NCBI GenBank assembly: GCA_944989445.1
Contig: CALYLW010001195.1
Span: 62,001 to 126,000, forward strand
DNA: 64,000 bases
Direction of reading: 5' to 3'
Source: Ampullaceana balthica
Lineage: Eukaryota > Mollusca > Gastropoda > Lymnaeidae
The stretch's first letter is position 1; each line of letters begins with the position of its first letter. The translations under genes were made by a program, and so were the position numbers. Positions 1-11,000 of this stretch are shown piece by piece. The notes under the pieces are model-generated. The model did no database searches and was not told the origin of the DNA. It saw only the letters and a list, made by a program, of their open reading frames with translations.

Positions 1-322
1 AAAACGAAAAAGTTTGAGAAGCACTGACTTAAAATTTATTTAATGCCGTTTTACATAGCTTCACGCCTGTTACGATATTACAATGTAGACCTACAATAAA
101 TAAATAATTAAATGACAAAAAAGTGATTTGAAATATACTTATTTTCAAATTGAAAATATGGTGTGTGTGTGTTTTTTTTTGGGGTGGAGGGGGGGTCAAA
201 GCTATGTGACGTATTTTTGAAAAGGGGGCGGGGTCTAACTTTTTGTAACGACGCGTGACGAGGGGGGCGGGAGGGGGTGAAAAATCGGCCAAAATCGCGT
301 GACGTCAATTATGGACGGCCCC
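1..322. mobile_element. Small inverted-repeat element, one arm (truncated by window start)
   Basis: The segment ends in GTGACGTCAATTATGGACGG followed by CCCC. The same terminus closes the elements ending at 4840, 50036, 50455 and 50612. The internal body, with its G-rich tracts, 'gtgacg' motifs and the run 'aaatgacaaaaaagtgatt', matches 49800-50036 closely. No transposase is present, so this is a non-autonomous element. I cannot name the superfamily, and the other end lies outside the window. Confidence 0.7.
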
Positions 323-673
323 TAAGGTGCTTTGTGGTATCTAAAAACATATAATGTAAATATATGTATATATATAATAAATTTCAAGTCATGTATATAA
401 TAATGACATTTTAAGAAATGTTTTAGCATTGTCTCGTGCAATAGTATTAGTAGTTGATATAGCTTAGTGTGCAAACTAATGGTAAAATTTTCATTTTGTA
501 TTTAGTAATGTGATCAACAAAGGGAAGCTAATTATGTATGTATTTTTAACAAGTTACTAAATTTACGAAATATTTAAATTTAACAAATAGTAAATAAACT
601 AGAGAGATGATGTTCTTTAAATCTAGCTCAGAATATACATAGGGTAAGAGTATTAGATTTTGATTGATATATA

Positions 674-1084
674 ATCCCTAGTGAAAGGGAACGAAGGCAA
701 GTGGCGTGCCACTAAAATAGATACCATATTTGGAGTTAGTTCGGTGCTATTTTGCAACAGCTAGGCGGCAACCAATGAGAAATTAAATGTAGACATTTTA
801 TTGTTTCCATATTTTTTTTTAAATATGATTTTTTTTAAAATATGTTTTATTCCTCGAAATAAAGATTTGTAAATAGAATTTATGTTAAATAAGGTGTACA
901 ATTTAAGCATTACAAAATCAACAATATTATGTCTAATAGTCTTGGAAATTACGATCTAATGGTTGTTAAACAGATATCACATCCTGCTTATTAATTTTTC
1001 CATCTAATTTGTCTCATGTACAACGCAAAATTAAGTAGATCAGTAACGGTGCTTTTTAGTGCGGCGCTGTCAGGGAATACAATT
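674..1084 (+). repeat. Twin-hairpin/GTGCG module, copy 1
   Basis: Opens with aatccct...agggaa and the hairpin agtggcgtgccact (700-713). It closes with ggtgctttttagtgcggcgc and a 'cagggaatacaattt' tail about 368 bp later. It belongs to a subtype shared with 28801 and 60392 whose upstream flank reads 'ttttgatt...cat/tat-atccc'. There is no open frame of note. It is a diverged non-coding repeat; function unknown. Confidence 0.75.
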
Positions 1085-1384
1085 TAAATGCATGTCAAAT
1101 TGGACAATACATAGTTTTTCAATACAAATATATTCTCATGTTCTTTTAAGACTAAAATAGCTTATATTAGTACGTCAATACAGTGGTATTTTTTAAATTG
1201 TATTTTTTCCAATTTAATAATAATAATCACTTCATAAGGCCTCGTTTTATTAATCAAATACTATAACCATTTTCTGTTTTGTGCAAGTGGAACTCCGCCT
1301 AAAATGGATCCCTGTAATTAGAAGTAAAATAAAAATGAAACATTATATACACTAACTCCAATATCAATAAAATTTGCTGAAGCA

Positions 1385-1440
1385 GTATATGTTAACTGTA
1401 TCAAGTGCACACCATGTCAAGATATACATTATTTAAAACA
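1385..1440 (+). repeat. Mid-unit segment of the long direct repeat
   Basis: The phrase 'gttaact.tatcaa.tgcacaccat' followed by 'catgtcaagatatac' recurs at 10316-10375 and 61087-61165, each time downstream of a module 3' box. This ties the three places together as the same part of a repeat unit longer than the 400-bp module. Confidence 0.6.
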
Positions 1441-1463
1441 AAATATCCTATATGAATTTATAT

Positions 1464-1545
1464 TAGGGGTGTACCGGATTTCTTCTCCAGCTCCGGTAAA
1501 TCCGAAATCCGGCCATTTTAAAAATCTGGCTTCGGCTCCGGTCCA
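1464..1545. mobile_element. Possible hAT-type terminus
   Basis: TAGGGGTGTACCGG resembles the TAGGG-type ends of some hAT elements and is followed by alternating 'tccgg/ccgga' words with the look of a subterminal repeat. No matching opposite end or target duplication was found, so this is only a candidate. Confidence 0.3.
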
Positions 1546-2160
1546 ATTTGCCCTCATTTGTTTCGTATTTTGCAAGATCACCGTAAAAGAAAATCCACTT
1601 TACAATTTGGAAATAGCACAGTAAAAGAACATACATTTAACAATTTCTCGCTGAGGTAAATAAGAATGTAACCCCCAAAAACCCCACTCATTTTTACACG
1701 CTTTTATTTAAGTCACACTGTTTGTATGTTGTATCCATCCATCATTCCTTCAAATCTTGTAACGTAAAATTAAACCACTTCTGATGGTCGCTCATCACAA
1801 ATCTCTGTCGTTTACAAGGCTGCGAAACATAAAAGCAAATTTGTATGAATATTAATAAACAGTAAAAGTTTCACAACTTTGATCATATAAATGCTACTAT
1901 CACATTACTTTGAAGTATTTATCTATATGTAAGAGAATAGTTGCAATGAAAAATGATTTGTGATGGGCGCCCCAAGCTTTTATGTGCAGTAGATAGGTTC
2001 ACCGATTTCTCCTGTTTTTATAGAAAAATTGTATTTTCTTCTTTTTAGTGCACTTTCTATACGTAAATAAAAACGTGTCCTTTTTAAAAAAATATTTTTT
2101 TACATTATTTTATTTTTAATTTTAATGGTGCATTGCTTCATGAGTTTGAGGGAGTTGATT
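1546..2160. other. No recognisable feature
   Basis: AT-rich sequence with T-runs. No open frame, hairpin or repeat family that I can place. Confidence 0.5.
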
Positions 2161-2164
2161 ACAG

Positions 2165-2297
2165 TGGTACCTTGGTATACGTCCGCTTTGGTATAACTTA
2201 ACCTCGGTATACGTCTGCTTTGGTATAACTTAACATCGGTATACGTCTGCTTTGGTATAACTTAACCTCGGTATACGTCCTGTTTGAACGCGAAATA
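2165..2297. repeat. 32-bp tandem repeat, 4 copies, next to a hAT-like end
   Basis: Units begin at 2170, 2202, 2234 and 2266, exactly 32 bp apart, each built on cggtatacgtctgctttgg. The array is preceded by CAGTGGTACC, which resembles a CAGTG-type hAT terminus with the first repeat unit overlapping it. No second end was found. Confidence 0.75.
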
Positions 2298-2330
2298 TTT
2301 TGTCTGGAATGCGATCCATCTGCTAGAACA

Positions 2331-4240
2331 GTGGTTCCTAACCTTTTGAGGTCCATGCACCCCTTCAGAGGCCCAAAAACGTTCATGCACCTCCTCATGA
2401 AACTTGCAGAAAATGCATAATAAACTATGCTTATTTTAGGAACACATCATTTTTGACAATAAGCAACAGGGAATTTAGTGAGAGCTCTGCCGCTTCTTAT
2501 GATCAATAAGCGATTTAAATCTGGGATCTGTTTTGGACAAAGCAACTCTCATGTCATCCTCTGCATTTAACTTATTCTTTTCCTTGGTTTTAATCGTCAA
2601 AAGTGTGGAGAATCCTGCTTCGCAGAGATAGGTTGTGGCAAATGTTGTGCCCTTTCGGCTAGTTGTGGGTAGGAATCTAGCTGGGCGCACCAAAATTCAA
2701 TCAAGGTATTGCAACTTAAGGCACTCCTCAGTACTTCTCTGGCTCTCAAATCAATCAGGTCATCTTTAGCAAGGTTACTGTCATCAATGTTGTCCAAGCC
2801 ACAGAGAAAAGGATTGCAAATCCAAAGGTCTTTCCTAGCAATGTCTTGACAGAAATACCCATCAAAGCACCTTTGCAATGTTGAAAGGTGTTCTGAAATT
2901 TGCCTTTGGTGTTGACAGACAGTAATCCCTCAGTGCTTCTTCCTGAAGCAGATATTACAACTTAATCCAAGAGTGGAACGTTGGCCAAGTTGGACTTTTC
3001 TAATCGTCGTTGGAATAGGGGCAGTTTGTTAAGGAAGGCTTGCAATCTCTCAGTAGCATCCATTACAGTCACAGCAAGTCCTTGGAGAGATGTGTTCAAC
3101 TCATTCAAGATGTCAGCCAGGTATGCCAAGTAATGAATGAAATTTGGACAGTCAAACTTGTCAGCAAGGTCAATCTCCTTTTCTCGCAAGAAAATGGCAA
3201 ACTCCACTCTCAGTTCTACTAACCGAGAAAGTATCTGTCCCCGGGACAACCAGCGAACCTTAGTGTGGTAGAGCAGAACTTCATACTCAGAGCCCACCTC
3301 CTGACAGCACAACTTGAAGAGGCGGTGGTTCAAGGCATGTGAGCTGATAAAATTTACAACTTGGACTGCGGTAGAAAGAACTGACTTCAAGGTTGGAGGT
3401 AGAGTTTTGCATGCTAGGGCCTGACGATGAAGGATACAGTGTGTAGTGACAATATCTGGAACGTCTTTCTTTACCAGTGCTGAAAATCCTGACTTATTAT
3501 CGAGTATGGGGGGAGCACCACCTGTGCAAATTGAAGAAATTCTTTAAGTCCAGTCAAACTGGTTTTCAGTGAAGAATGTCCTGACTAGCTGCAGCACATC
3601 AGCAGCTTTGATAGTAGCTTGGAGTTGCTTACAAAAGAGAAATTCCTCCTTCAGCAATCCACTGTGAACATATCTCACAAATACAAGAAGCTTAATTCAT
3701 TGTTCTACATCAGTGGATTCATCCAGCTGCATACTAAATGGAAAAACTCTGCTTCTCATCTCGTGCAAGACTTGATCCAGAATGTCTGCAGCCATGTCAC
3801 TAATCTTGGAATAGTGTCATTGGATAAAGGGACTTTCTCAACCTGCTTCCTCTGCTAGGGACCACACATCAGTTCCACCATCTCCAGAGCAAAAGGCTTC
3901 ACCAAAGTTTATCCAATGGTGTGGGGCTTCTTGTTCTTTGCAATAAGATATGCAAACTTGAAGGATGCCACCAGTGCAGGTTTCTGTGACAAAGAAAATC
4001 CAAGCTTGGGCAAGGTACCTGAGGCCAAGAAGCGAGCTCTCTTCTGCTTGAAGACCTCAACACTGTCCTCGGAATTGGATGGATGGACTTTCTCCAAGTG
4101 CATTCGGTGTCTAACAGGCTTCATGTTGTCATTGCACAGGACTTTTCCATAGAGGAAGCACGAAATTCCGAGGAACACTTAGAGCGAACCGTTCATTTGC
4201 GAAAAAGTTTTCCCGTCAATTTTCGACATGTACAGAACGA
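2331..4240 (-). mobile_element. hAT transposon relic, ZBED5/SCAND3-like
   Basis: The minus-strand coding relic at 4178-2475 is followed, downstream in its own orientation, by CAGTGGTTCCTAACC at 2331, a typical terminus of hAT elements of this group (read inward on the + strand). The 5' terminus beyond 4200 is not recognisable and may have been lost when the element at 4424 inserted or through decay. The element is dead: several stops and frame changes interrupt the reading frame. Confidence 0.8.
2475..4178 (-). pseudogene. ZBED5-like hAT transposase, broken
   Basis: Conceptual translation on the minus strand follows the ZBED5/SCAND3-type hAT transposase family in order. First comes a BED-like finger (about 4165-4090) with MHLEKVHP but CFLY where CxxC is expected, so the second zinc-binding cysteine is lost. 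Then MQLDESTDVEQ near 3720 (first catalytic-Asp region of the family), CTGGAPPILDNKSG near 3510, a long open stretch 3390-2962 with EVLLYHTKVRWLSRGQ, and the C-terminal dimerisation region 2693-2475 with YLCEAGFSTLL and RVALSKTDPRF. At least three stops and shifts fall near 3909, 3690 and 3550. In this family the protein binds element ends and catalyses cut-and-paste transposition in the nucleus; this copy cannot. Domesticated ZBED genes exist, but the broken frame argues against domestication here. Confidence 0.85.
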
Positions 4241-4423
4241 TGCGCGAACGAGTATCTCCTATCAAAAAGGTTGTATATGGTTGACATTTGACACGGCATG
4301 CCTTGCTTATGGTTTACATTTTCAGAATATCAGTTTGTCTTTCTTTTTTTCCCTTCTTTTTTTTCTTCCTCTTTTTCTTTTTTTTCCCTCAAAATCGTTC
4401 ATGCACCCCCTGGAACGGACGGA

Positions 4424-4840
4424 GGGGCGCCCATAAATGACTTCATACGATTTTGGCCGATTGCCCCCCCCCTCAAAACATGTCGTCACAAAAAGTTTGG
4501 CTCCCCTCAAATATGACGTCATAAGGTTTCGCGCACCCCCCCACTAAAAGCCGTATTTCTTATTTGAAAATGAGCATTTTTCAAAGCACTTTATTGTCAT
4601 ATAAGTATGTATTTAGTTAAGTGTAAGGCTGTAACTCTAATATTGTAACACGCGAGAAGTAATTTAAAATATCAGTAAATAAATTGTAAGCAATCAAAGA
4701 TTTCAGTTAAACTTTTATTTAAAGTTATGTGCTTTCATGTGACGTCACAGTTGCGACAAACCATCGATCTCGTCACACACCGTCACAAATGTGTTACCCT
4801 CATTCTCCCTAGGTGTGTGACGTCATTTAAGGACGGCCCG
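4424..4840. mobile_element. Small inverted-repeat element, complete
   Basis: Begins GGGGCGCCCATAAATGACTT and ends GTGACGTCATTTAAGGACGG then CCC, which are imperfect inverted termini of the family also seen at 1-322, 49660-50036 and 50039-50455. About 417 bp, the same size as the complete copy at 50039. Non-coding, so mobilised in trans if at all. I see no clear target duplication. Confidence 0.75.
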
Positions 4841-5429
4841 TATGATTCAAAATGGCACATTGCACTTTACAGTTTTCCTCTCAAGCTGCGTGGCTGCGCG
4901 ACCGTGCAGATATCTGACCAACGCCGCGCAGCAGTTTAGAATTTCCACACAGTAATTTGGTGAAATATAGCACAAAGAATGGTTTCTGTAAAACTTAGAA
5001 CACGATATCTTTTTAATTTGCTCACGGACCAATGAACCTTAGAGGAAACATTGATTAGCGCATATGTAGCGTGTAATAATGAATTCACACCGCGTGTGTG
5101 AGTATGACAGTTGTTGCCATTTATTGAACAATTCGCGCAACAACTATAAACTGTCACTGTTTTTGCGGGTTGTAACTGAGCTGCCAATTTGCCAACTGAA
5201 ATAATGTAAAAACTGAAATTGGAAACTAAACATATAAATTAGTAAATTAGCATTATATGCTTATGTATTATGTTTCCTCTTAAATTTATGGAACTTAATA
5301 TTACTTATTCTTATGTAATTATTTTACATTTCAATGATTCAATATGAGTTTATGTCATCATTGTCATGAATATAGTAATGACCTGTAGTACTGAACAGTC
5401 GAGTGACTCAACTCATCTAGTCAAGTCAA
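4841..5429. other. No recognisable feature
   Basis: Unplaced sequence between the element ending at 4840 and the duplicated block from 5430. Short open frames here show no protein-family character. Confidence 0.45.
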
Positions 5430-5556
5430 TTCTAACTGAATTTACTATTTTTAAGAAGCACGTCAAATTATTTTACTATGATCCATGAAATCACTTTCTG
5501 TAATTAAATGATAGTTTACCGAGTTAGGAGAATACGCATTTATTTATTGACTTGTT

Positions 5557-5960
5557 ATCCCTTATATTAGGGATCGAGTTCAAGTGTCGTGCCGCTAGGA
5601 TAAAATATGTCCAATTGTAGCAGTTACAGACGTCACCGATTTAAACATGCATAAAAAGCATACCTTTAAAGTAAATAATTAAATTTAATAGTTGTAATAA
5701 AACTGAAATGAATAGAATATTAAAAATATGTTTCGTCCATCTAAATGTTATCTTTACTATAAATTCTTATAAGTTTTATGCATTTAAACATTTATGTCGC
5801 AGACATTATTAGTACTAAAACTTGTAGAAGTGTACATTATATTTTAATACACTTTGTAAGTTAAAGATGCTATCATAAATCTTATCAACTAAGTTTTTCA
5901 AGTAATTTGCATATTAAATAATTCAGCACTGATGCTCTGTGGTGCGACGATGACGGAAAT
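5557..5960 (+). repeat. Twin-hairpin/GTGCG module, copy 2
   Basis: First hairpin atccctta..tagggat. The second has decayed to agtgtcgtgccgct. The 3' box is gatgctctgtggtgcgacga, about 369 bp downstream. Same subtype as 30464. Confidence 0.75.
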
Positions 5961-6022
5961 AACTTATTCCTTTCTCGTCTTATATGAAAACGCAAAGTCC
6001 CTTTAATATATAAAAACAGCTA

Positions 6023-6054
6023 GATCCGACCCATGGTGTAGCAAACACCGCAGC
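6023..6054 (+). repeat. Hairpin tggtgtagcaaacacc in the duplicated block
   Basis: The stem GGTGT/ACACC corresponds to GGCGT/ACGCC at 30940-30956 in the partner block. The two differences preserve pairing. Both are C-to-T or G-to-A at CpG sites, so ordinary CpG decay on a palindrome also explains them. Confidence 0.55.
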
Positions 6055-7546
6055 AAAGATAAGGAGAAAAGAACGTGCACAAACAGTAGCAAGAAAAAAA
6101 AAGAGAACAACGAAACTGATCATGGCTTAAATAAGATAGCAATGTGACACACCTACATGCATAATTTAAAAAAAACAACAACAACAACAAACAAACAACA
6201 TTAAAGAAAAAAACAAAAATAATAATAAACAGAAAGTGAGCTGCTAAGATGATTGCACAACAATGTAACGCACTTTTTCTACTTTCTTCACTTACTTTCC
6301 TTCGATATAGTGTATCTCAAAGAGGTGCACATAGTGCGGTGCATTGCGGGTATGCATACTACTACATATATATATGGACTGCGTCATCTTGCTTGTTCTA
6401 TTTTCTGGCATTTATGTAAATTTAGATAATTAAACAGAGAAAGATGTCTTAATATTTAGAACTTCTATTACAAATAAGTCAACGTACTTTAAAACTATAT
6501 ATTTACACATACAAGTCAAGGAGCAACCTGATTTCAGTAAGAACTTTCAAGCACTGTTACACAACTGAAAGCACCTTGTGTAAAACAGTAACATGATTAG
6601 ATCCATACATAAAAAACACTTACCTGTCATATTACTTCTAATATGCGTAATTAAGGATATTTCCCTAAGTTTTTATTAATATAACTATAATGAACAGAAA
6701 AACCTAACCAAAACACAACTCTAAAACAGATGAGCATTAAAGGGACATATAATTTTACGAACGGAAATCAAATATGTGTATGGAAGAAACTTCTGTGTCG
6801 ATAAATATAAGTTATTTTGTCTTAAATTATTTCAGTACAATAATAAATACTTTACATTTGACCATGATACCAACTTATACACGTTTTTATTCCCCTTACA
6901 TTCTAGTAATTTTATAAACATTTTGTGTTGATAATTTAGACACTTTCTTTTTTAAAGAGGCTTGAATCATCGAACTTTATTTGTGCCTTAAAATATAAAT
7001 TTTAGAATAATTGAAGAAAAATCAAATCACGACACATTTCACATACAAGCAAAACTTTGAGGAAAACAGTTCACCATTATGTGATAAATATTAAAAATAA
7101 CTTACCGGGGCTTTCTTAGAAGCTCATTTTTGTTGTTACAAATTATTTACTTACAAGAAGTGTGGAGGTTGTAGACATGTAGGTGTTAAAATTAGACGGA
7201 GTGACACACTTCAAGATGGGAACACAGTACTGCATGATGACAAAAATATTGCACCAAAAATAACTCGTTGTGATCGTCCCGAGTAAATTTGTTCAATATG
7301 TAAATGAGATTTAATTTATCTCCGCTAGTGATTGGCGGTAGGAGTCTGTGGGAGTTTGAGGGACCAATCGCTATCGAGCAACGGTCAGGCAACTAACTTT
7401 TATTATTATAGATGTTGCTGGTGGTGTGAGTTTTAAAAACAAAATTAGAGGAATAGTCTTGTTTTTTCTCAATTAGTTGTGTAAAATGTGAGTTAAATAT
7501 TGTAAACTAATGATCTAAACGAAGGTGGTTTATTGTGGCTTTAAGG

Positions 7547-7751
7547 CAGTGTTGTGTTTCTCAATTATTTTCTGTCATTCCCCCCCCCCTTTAGGAAGAA
7601 AGAAAACATTTCGAGCCCCGCGCGACTGTAAATAGTATCATTTGTCTATAAAATTGTTATAAGTACACCTGTGCATAACGGTCAAACGAACCCCCCTTAC
7701 GGAGCCTCGCCCCCACCAGTGGGTGCGCGCCCCACTATTTGAGAAACGCTG
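7547..7751. mobile_element. 205-bp non-autonomous hAT insertion
   Basis: Starts CAGTGTTGTGTTTCTCAA and ends TTGAGAAACGCTG, so CAGTGTT..TTTCTCAA termini are inverted. It is flanked by perfect 8-bp direct repeats CTTTAAGG (7539-7546 and 7752-7759), the target-site size of hAT elements. The partner block has an uninterrupted site near 32308-32315 (atttaaaa between the same flanks). No coding sequence. Very well supported. Confidence 0.93.
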
Positions 7752-7944
7752 CTTTAAGGGACATATGCTAGCATTAGGGCGTATTTTCTAGCCTGAAGGG
7801 TATAGTTTGTCCATGGCCATTTAAACCACGGAGTATTGCCACGTCAGATTAACCTGAGATAAAATCCGGACATTTGTTTGATTCTGGACTGTTGTACCGG
7901 GGTTTGGAAAGATTATAACTGTTCTAAAACATTGCATGCCTAAT

Positions 7945-8090
7945 CATCATCATTTGTCCTTTGAGATCCTTGTGGAACATAGGGCCTCTGTCAAAGCTCG
8001 CCACTCTACACAGTCCCTTGCAGTCGCTTCAATTTTCCCAGCTCTTCCCATTCCTTCCAGCATTGTCCAACATGCTCCGTCTCTATGTAC
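7945..8090 (-). mobile_element. 5'-truncated LINE fragment with C-terminal coding end
   Basis: Read on the minus strand this gives ARDCVEWRALTEALCSTR, then ISKDK and a stop. That resembles the last residues of LINE reverse transcriptases, followed by a short ATG-repeat tail (catcatcat on the + strand). It is flanked by 11-bp near-identical direct repeats GCATGCCTAAT (7934-7944) and GCATGACTAAT (8091-8101). Sequences at 32480 and 34465 show the site without the insert. This is a very short 5'-truncated retrotransposition product, about 146 bp. Confidence 0.85.
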
Positions 8091-8100
8091 GCATGACTAA

Positions 8101-8132
8101 TGATAGGGATCAAAGTCAAGTGGCATGCCACT
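8101..8132 (+). repeat. Twin-hairpin module, 5' part only
   Basis: Sequence tgatagggatcaaagtcaag followed by tggcatgccact is the second half of the first hairpin and the whole second hairpin. Its upstream half is separated by the LINE fragment at 7945-8090. The expected 3' box near 8468 is replaced by the 46-bp array and LINE sequence. Confidence 0.65.
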
Positions 8133-8147
8133 TAGAAAAATCGACAA

Positions 8148-8469
8148 CGGATCGTAATAAAATAGAAAGTGATGGTAACACATTAACAAACAACTGATGG
8201 TAATAAAATAGAAAGTGATGGTAACACATTAACAAACAACGGATCGTAATAAAATAGAAAGTGATGGTAACACATTAACAAACAACGGATAGTAATAAAA
8301 TAGAAAGTGATGGTAACACATTAACAAACAACGGATCGTAATAAAATAGAAAGTGATGGTAACACATTAACAAACAACGGATCGTAATAAAATAGAAAGT
8401 GATGGTAACACATTAACAAACAACGTATCGTAATAAAATAGAAAGTGATGGTAAAACATTAACAACCAC
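8148..8469 (+). repeat. 46-bp minisatellite, 7 copies
   Basis: Units start at 8148, 8194, 8240, 8286, 8332, 8378 and 8424, exactly 46 bp apart, built on cggatcgtaataaaatagaa and gtgatggtaacacattaaca. Single diverged copies of the same text occur at 43864, 51398 and 63211 inside the long repeat unit, so the array is an amplified piece of that unit. Near-identity between copies points to recent amplification. Confidence 0.92.
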
Positions 8470-8529
8470 AAGCAAAAGATCATAACAAACGCAGCATGGT
8501 ATCTAATATTGACATCTGTTACAAACCAC

Positions 8530-9135
8530 CTTCAAATATCTAGGGGCCATAATATCAGACGAAGGCTCAAAGCCAGAAATTTCTTGCCAGAGTAGCCCAA
8601 ACAATGGCAGCATTGAGTAAATTAAAGCACATCTGGCAAAGTAAGAAGCTCTCCCTGAGATCAAAGATCCGGCTAATGCGCTCTCTGGCGATGTCGGTCT
8701 TTTTGTATGGTTGTGAGGGCTTGGACGCTCACTGCAGACCTCCAAAGAAGAATCAATGCGCTAGAGATGAGATGTTTCAGAAAGATATTGAACATCTCCT
8801 ACACAGCGCACATCACAAACGAAGCGGTCCGCAACACAATAAGTACTGTCATTGGCTCCCTACGAGGACCTACTCACATCAATTAAGAAGAGGAAATTAC
8901 GATGGTACGGACATGTGACAAGAACTGGAGGTCTCGCAAAAACTATATTGCAAGGCACAGTCCAGGGAGGAAGGAAAAAGAGGCAGACAAAAGAAGAGAT
9001 GGGAGGACAATATCAAAGAGTGGACCGGCCTGTCATTCAGCGACTCTCAAAGGGCAGCACAGGACCGGGACAAATGGCGTGTGTTAGTGAGCAGCTCACG
9101 ATGGTGCCCCAACGACCCAACAACGGGTTAAGGGA
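8530..9135 (+). pseudogene. LINE reverse transcriptase, C-terminal part, broken
   Basis: Three consecutive frame segments follow the C-terminal third of a LINE reverse transcriptase of the kind common in invertebrates. TFKYLGAIISDEGSK (about 8530) is followed after a shift by MAALSKLKHIWQSKKLSLR and SLAMSVFLYGCE (8604-8730). Next come RRINALEMRCFRKILN, then LLTSIKKRKLRWYGHVTRTG and LAKTILQGTVQGGRKK (8860-8985), and the terminal MVPQRPNN-type ending near 9110. The catalytic palm is absent, so this is a 5'-truncated, frameshifted copy. In an intact element the enzyme copies element RNA into a nicked target. It sits immediately after the 46-bp array in the long repeat unit. Exact clade not assignable by eye. 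Confidence 0.85.
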
Positions 9136-9311
9136 TAGTTCAAGTTCAAGTGTATTCGACATTAACAAATTGGCTATATACTTTCTAGTCTGAGGTCTAT
9201 ACGTTGGAACATAATTGCTGTAAAATGTCTAGGCTATAATTCATATGTTTTTATACTGTTTGTTTTTTCAATGTGTATAGACTCCATGCTCATTGTATTA
9301 ATATATTTAAG

Positions 9312-9528
9312 CAGGGGTTCCCAACCTGTGGGTCACGTCCCCCCAAAGGGGTCTCGAGGGGTTTTTGGGGTCGCCAACGGTCGACTAAAAATATTCACTA
9401 TAATACTAATTTGGTATGTTTTGTAAAAAATTAATTCAAAATGACTTATTTAAATTTCATGGGGGGTCGCGAGTCACATTGGCTTATATAAAAGGGGGTC
9501 ACCACCCAAAAAAGTTTGGGGACCACTT
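9312..9528. mobile_element. hAT-type non-autonomous insertion
   Basis: Starts CAGGGGTTCCCAACCTGTGG and ends AAGTTTGGGGACCACTT, imperfectly inverted. Flanks are tatttaag (9304-9311) and tattacag (9529-9536), 6 of 8 matching. It interrupts the long repeat unit between the 'cattgtattaatata' and 'aatataaaaaatag' parts, which are close together in the copy near 14850. A truncated relative starts at 53083. Confidence 0.75.
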
Positions 9529-9858
9529 TATTACAGGAATATAAAAAATAGACACAATTAAAATATAAGTTAATTTTGTATTTATTCCAGAAAGATTCTG
9601 TGAGATTTGAGTAATGTGTGGGTTTGATGACGAGATTTATTTATAAGGTGTCGATTTTTTTAAATGATAAAATTAATAGTAACATAGACAAACAAGAAGT
9701 CATGTGAAAAACATCTTTATGGCTAATAATGAAATTCTAAATAGTGGTTATATTTTAAAGAAGCAATCAATTATTATACTGTAAACCAAGAAATACGTTT
9801 TTGAAATTAAATAAAGTTTTATTGTTGTAAAAGAATCCTACTTTTTCATTGACATTGT

Positions 9859-10260
9859 ATCCCTAATTATAAGGATTTTGTTCAAGGGAGCGTGCCTCTA
9901 GGATAAAATATAAATGTCAAATGTACCCATATACACTCATCGTTATAATATGTGGCTAAGCATATCTTTTTAATTCAATATATACATTTATTAGTTTTAT
10001 TAAAAGTAAAATGAATATGATATTAAAATTTATTTCATTTCTTAAATGTTGTATTTCAATAAATTCGTATGAGCTTCATGCAAAGACACATTTAAGTAGC
10101 ACACATTTTAATTATAACTCTCATAGTAAAGAATAGTCTAATACAATTTTAAACTTAAGATGCTATCATTAAATTTCTCATCTAAGATTTTCAAGTCAAA
10201 ATTCATATTAAATACATCAGCACTGGTGTTTGTTTGTGCGACGCTCACGGGAAGAACAAT
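9859..10260 (+). repeat. Twin-hairpin/GTGCG module, copy 3
   Basis: Preceded by 'agaatcctactttttcattg' as at 44820. The hairpins are degraded (ggattttgttcaagggagcgtgcctct). The 3' box is tgtttgtgcgacgctcacgg, about 359 bp on. Confidence 0.75.
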
Positions 10261-10315
10261 TTGATTGCACCTCTAATATGAAAAAGCAATTTAAAAATGG
10301 TTTTTGTTTTCCTTG

Positions 10316-10375
10316 ATGTTAACTCTATCAACTGCACACCATCCCTAAAATAGTAGTGCTAACATGTCAAGATAT
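10316..10375 (+). repeat. Mid-unit segment of the long direct repeat
   Basis: 'gatgttaactctatcaactg' and following text match 61087-61165 nearly word for word, and match 1385-1440 less fully. It extends the repeat unit beyond the module. Confidence 0.7.
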
Positions 10376-10744
10376 ACATCATTTAAAACGAAACCGCCAA
10401 AATGTGTTTATACGTTTAAATGATACGTTTAAATGTACTTTTTAATGAATTTCTTATTTTGCCTGGAAATTAAACACTTAAAAGAAAATGATACACTTCA
10501 ATTATGTTTATGTCCAGATATGAATCATTTAAGACTACAAACCAAAACACAGTAGTCAAAAACATGTCTTGATATAATATTGTAAGACAACAAACGAAAT
10601 AAATTTTTAAAACTATGTCTGGAAATTAACATTTAAAATTAACATCCCAGACACTTTTCTACAATATTGTTATTTATTGTTTAAATTTATTTTTTGAAAG
10701 AGGCCTTCCTTAGTTCGACAGCACATGAAATACACACAGATCCA

Positions 10745-11000
10745 TGATAAAGGTAATAAGTCGTAGGTTTTATAACATTTTAAGAATATTAATTGTTCTT
10801 CTGAATAAAGGACATTGATGTAGTTTTACAAAGGAATTAATTCAATGTCATACAAATTTAAAGTAGTATTATGAGATATGGATGTAAATCTGGTGATAAG
10901 AAAGTAATCTCTCAAGAAATTAATATCAGTCTACAGAGTCATTGATGTAAAACCACAAAAAGGAATTCATTTACAATTTTATAAGACGATGATGGACATA
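10745..11000 (+). repeat. Unit segment containing the ancestor of the 33-bp array
   Basis: 'taaaggtaataagtcg' through 'ggacattgatgtagtttt' to 'gatgatggacatatt' aligns with 29520-29790 and with the sequence flanking the 33-bp array at 61570-63040. Here the core 'gaataaaggacattgatgtag' is present once. Confidence 0.75.

Larger units (their letters stand above)
5430..7944 (+). repeat. Duplicated block, first copy (partner 30340-32500)
   Basis: About 2.3 kb (excluding a 205-bp insertion) aligns in the same orientation with 30340-32500. It starts at 'aatttactatttttaagaagcac', runs through a module, the 'gtgcacaaaca.tagcaag' tract, a short TA run and the 'acaagaagtgtggaggttgtagacatgta' tract, and ends at 'gaaagattataactgttct'. 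The partner lies about 25 kb downstream. Divergence is visible but modest. It holds no gene. Confidence 0.85.

Noticed and set aside
2962..4436. Plus-strand frames over the ZBED hAT relic (e.g. 3619-3858, 3916-4152, 4083-4436)
   Set aside because: The minus strand carries the family-like protein; the plus frames are its antisense shadows.
8148..8469. CRISPR-like regular array
   Set aside because: The 46-bp units are contiguous, with no unique spacers. The same holds for the 33-, 41-, 45-, 53-, 56-, 59-, 61- and 109-bp arrays, and the window is eukaryotic.
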